Source: an uncultured Bacteroidales bacterium
Lineage (GTDB): Bacteria > Bacteroidota > Bacteroidia > Bacteroidales > UBA932
Assembly (NCBI GenBank): GCA_947588835.1
Contig: CANPZS010000003.1
Span: 1-64,000 of the forward strand
DNA length: 64,000 nucleotides
Reading direction: 5' to 3'
Positions 63,162 through 64,000 of the stretch are shown piece after piece. Each line of letters begins with the position of its first letter. The first letter of the stretch is position 1. Both the position numbers and the translations under genes were made by a program. The notes under the pieces are model-generated. The model worked only from the letters and a program-made list of their open reading frames with translations. It was not told the origin of the DNA and searched no databases.

Positions 63162-64000
63162 TTATCGTTTCTCAGAGAACAAGAATGCCTGGAGTTTTTC
63201 CAATCCCATTCTATGTTTTTGAGGATTGATCTGTTTAAGTATGCCTATATTTTGTGATTTCCATTTAACGGACGGATAATGGCTTAAATTTCCCGCACAG
63301 CATTTTCCCCAATCGGGTTCACCGTTTTCAAATGACAGAAGAAATTCTCGGTCTGTTTTGTTAAGTCCCTCGTTTATCTGTTGAATGAGGTTATGCCTTG
63401 TCTCCTCATAATCCGTATACGTAAATGGGATATCGGACATTCCCTCAAATTGGTTTTCCAGTGGTTCTGTCTGGTCAATGGCATTCGGTTGCAAGGACTC
63501 GATGAATGGCTTGTCACTCCCCAACAGGCAAAGCATGAAGCCATCCTTGACATCATCGAACGATGCCATTTCCATATATTTGCAATCGAATAGGTCCCGT
63601 GGATGTTGACGACTCAGAGCCGCTGCAATCTTGCCACCGTAAAGTTGTGAATATGAAACCGTACGTGCTTTGCAGGTCATATTGAACTCCGTTTCAGCTC
63701 GCTCGCACAGTTTCCTGTCCTCTGTTTCCCCGATAATGCCACGCTTTATACCGTTTACTTCGATTTTGACGGTCGCTCCATCCATGGAACACTGCAATTT
63801 CTGGACAGCAGGCTTATGAATTATATTGATGCCAGGTATGGATGCTTCTATACTACTTTTCAGGATTCGTAGGTATTTGTTGATTTTTTCCAGACTCTCA
63901 GCCCTTTCATGTATGGGAATATATGTGAGGTCTATATCGACTGAATAACGCGGCATGTTCTTATAAAACAGGTTGATAGCCGTACCTCCATGTACAGCGA
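63162..64000 (-). CDS. AbiEii/AbiGii-type nucleotidyltransferase toxin (5' end outside window)
   Basis: The frame stays open to the window edge, so the ORF-track start at 63956 is internal. Upstream codons read AVHGGTAINLFYKN and continue into MPRYSVDIDLTY. Together these give the GG...DxD nucleotidyltransferase core. Downstream KIEVNGIKRG and QLYGGKIAAALSRQHPRDLFD fit the DUF1814/AbiEii family. Such toxins are usually preceded by an AbiEi antitoxin gene, which would lie beyond 64000 on this strand. Family call is good; completeness cannot be judged. Confidence 0.82.
   Translation of the reverse strand, partial: AVHGGTAINLFYKNMPRYSVDIDLTYIPIHERAESLEKINKYLRILKSSIEASIPGINIIHKPAVQKLQCSMDGATVKIEVNGIKRGIIGETEDRKLCERAETEFNMTCKARTVSYSQLYGGKIAAALSRQHPRDLFDCKYMEMASFDDVKDGFMLCLLGSDKPFIESLQPNAIDQTEPLENQFEGMSDIPFTYTDYEETRHNLIQQINEGLNKTDREFLLSFENGEPDWGKCCAGNLSHYPSVKWKSQNIGILKQINPQKHRMGLEKLQAFLFSEKR

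Overview
The window is a high-GC chromosome segment from a member of the Bacteroidota, most likely an uncultured gut Bacteroidales; I do not name a genus. The reasons are a full SusCDEF/GH13 starch locus, several SusC- or Oar-type TonB-dependent receptors, three GH92 mannosidases, lipoproteins with BACON domains, an Mpi-type serine recombinase and many TAnnTTTG promoter boxes with very short leaders. I see no rRNA, tRNA, CRISPR array or insertion sequence.

Layout. (1) 0.1-10.8 kb, minus strand: a starch operon (MFS transporter, SusC, SusD, SusE-like, SusF-like, SusG-like GH13), with a divergent LytS/LytTR two-component pair (11.0-13.3 kb) and a CBM20-containing 4-alpha-glucanotransferase. (2) 15.8-27.2 kb: housekeeping genes (OPA-family transporter, polyprenyl synthase, rsgA, MATE, U32 peptidase, S41 protease, RNase R, recO, rdgB). 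(3) 27.3-40.3 kb, plus strand: an operon with GH2, GH130, three GH92, a ROK kinase and mannose-6-phosphate isomerase, which reads as a pathway for N-glycan or other mannose-rich glycans. (4) 40.3-45.0 kb: acyltransferase-like membrane protein, M3 peptidase and a secreted nuclease. (5) 45.0-57.7 kb: two Oar-type receptor plus lipoprotein modules pointing away from a central 2.2-kb segment that carries metK and an Mpi-like serine invertase. The first ~0.8 kb of the two receptors form a near-perfect inverted repeat. (6) 57.9-64 kb: accessory genes: a truncated AAA/DUF4143 ATPase, an intact one, a Fic protein, a three-gene HipB-HipS-HipT toxin-antitoxin set and an AbiEii-type toxin cut by the window edge.

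The most interesting element is region 5, which looks like an invertible receptor switch. The repeat boundary falls on an 18-bp dyad with a 2-bp centre, the usual architecture of a serine-invertase crossover site. The promoter-proximal sequences on the two sides differ, and the receptors are mosaics of identical and divergent blocks. metK lies inside the putatively invertible segment but carries its own promoter and a sequence matching a SAM-II riboswitch, followed by a terminator hairpin, so its control should not depend on orientation.

Gene calls rest on reading the translations and recognising motifs. No searches were run. Promoter calls are pattern matches only.
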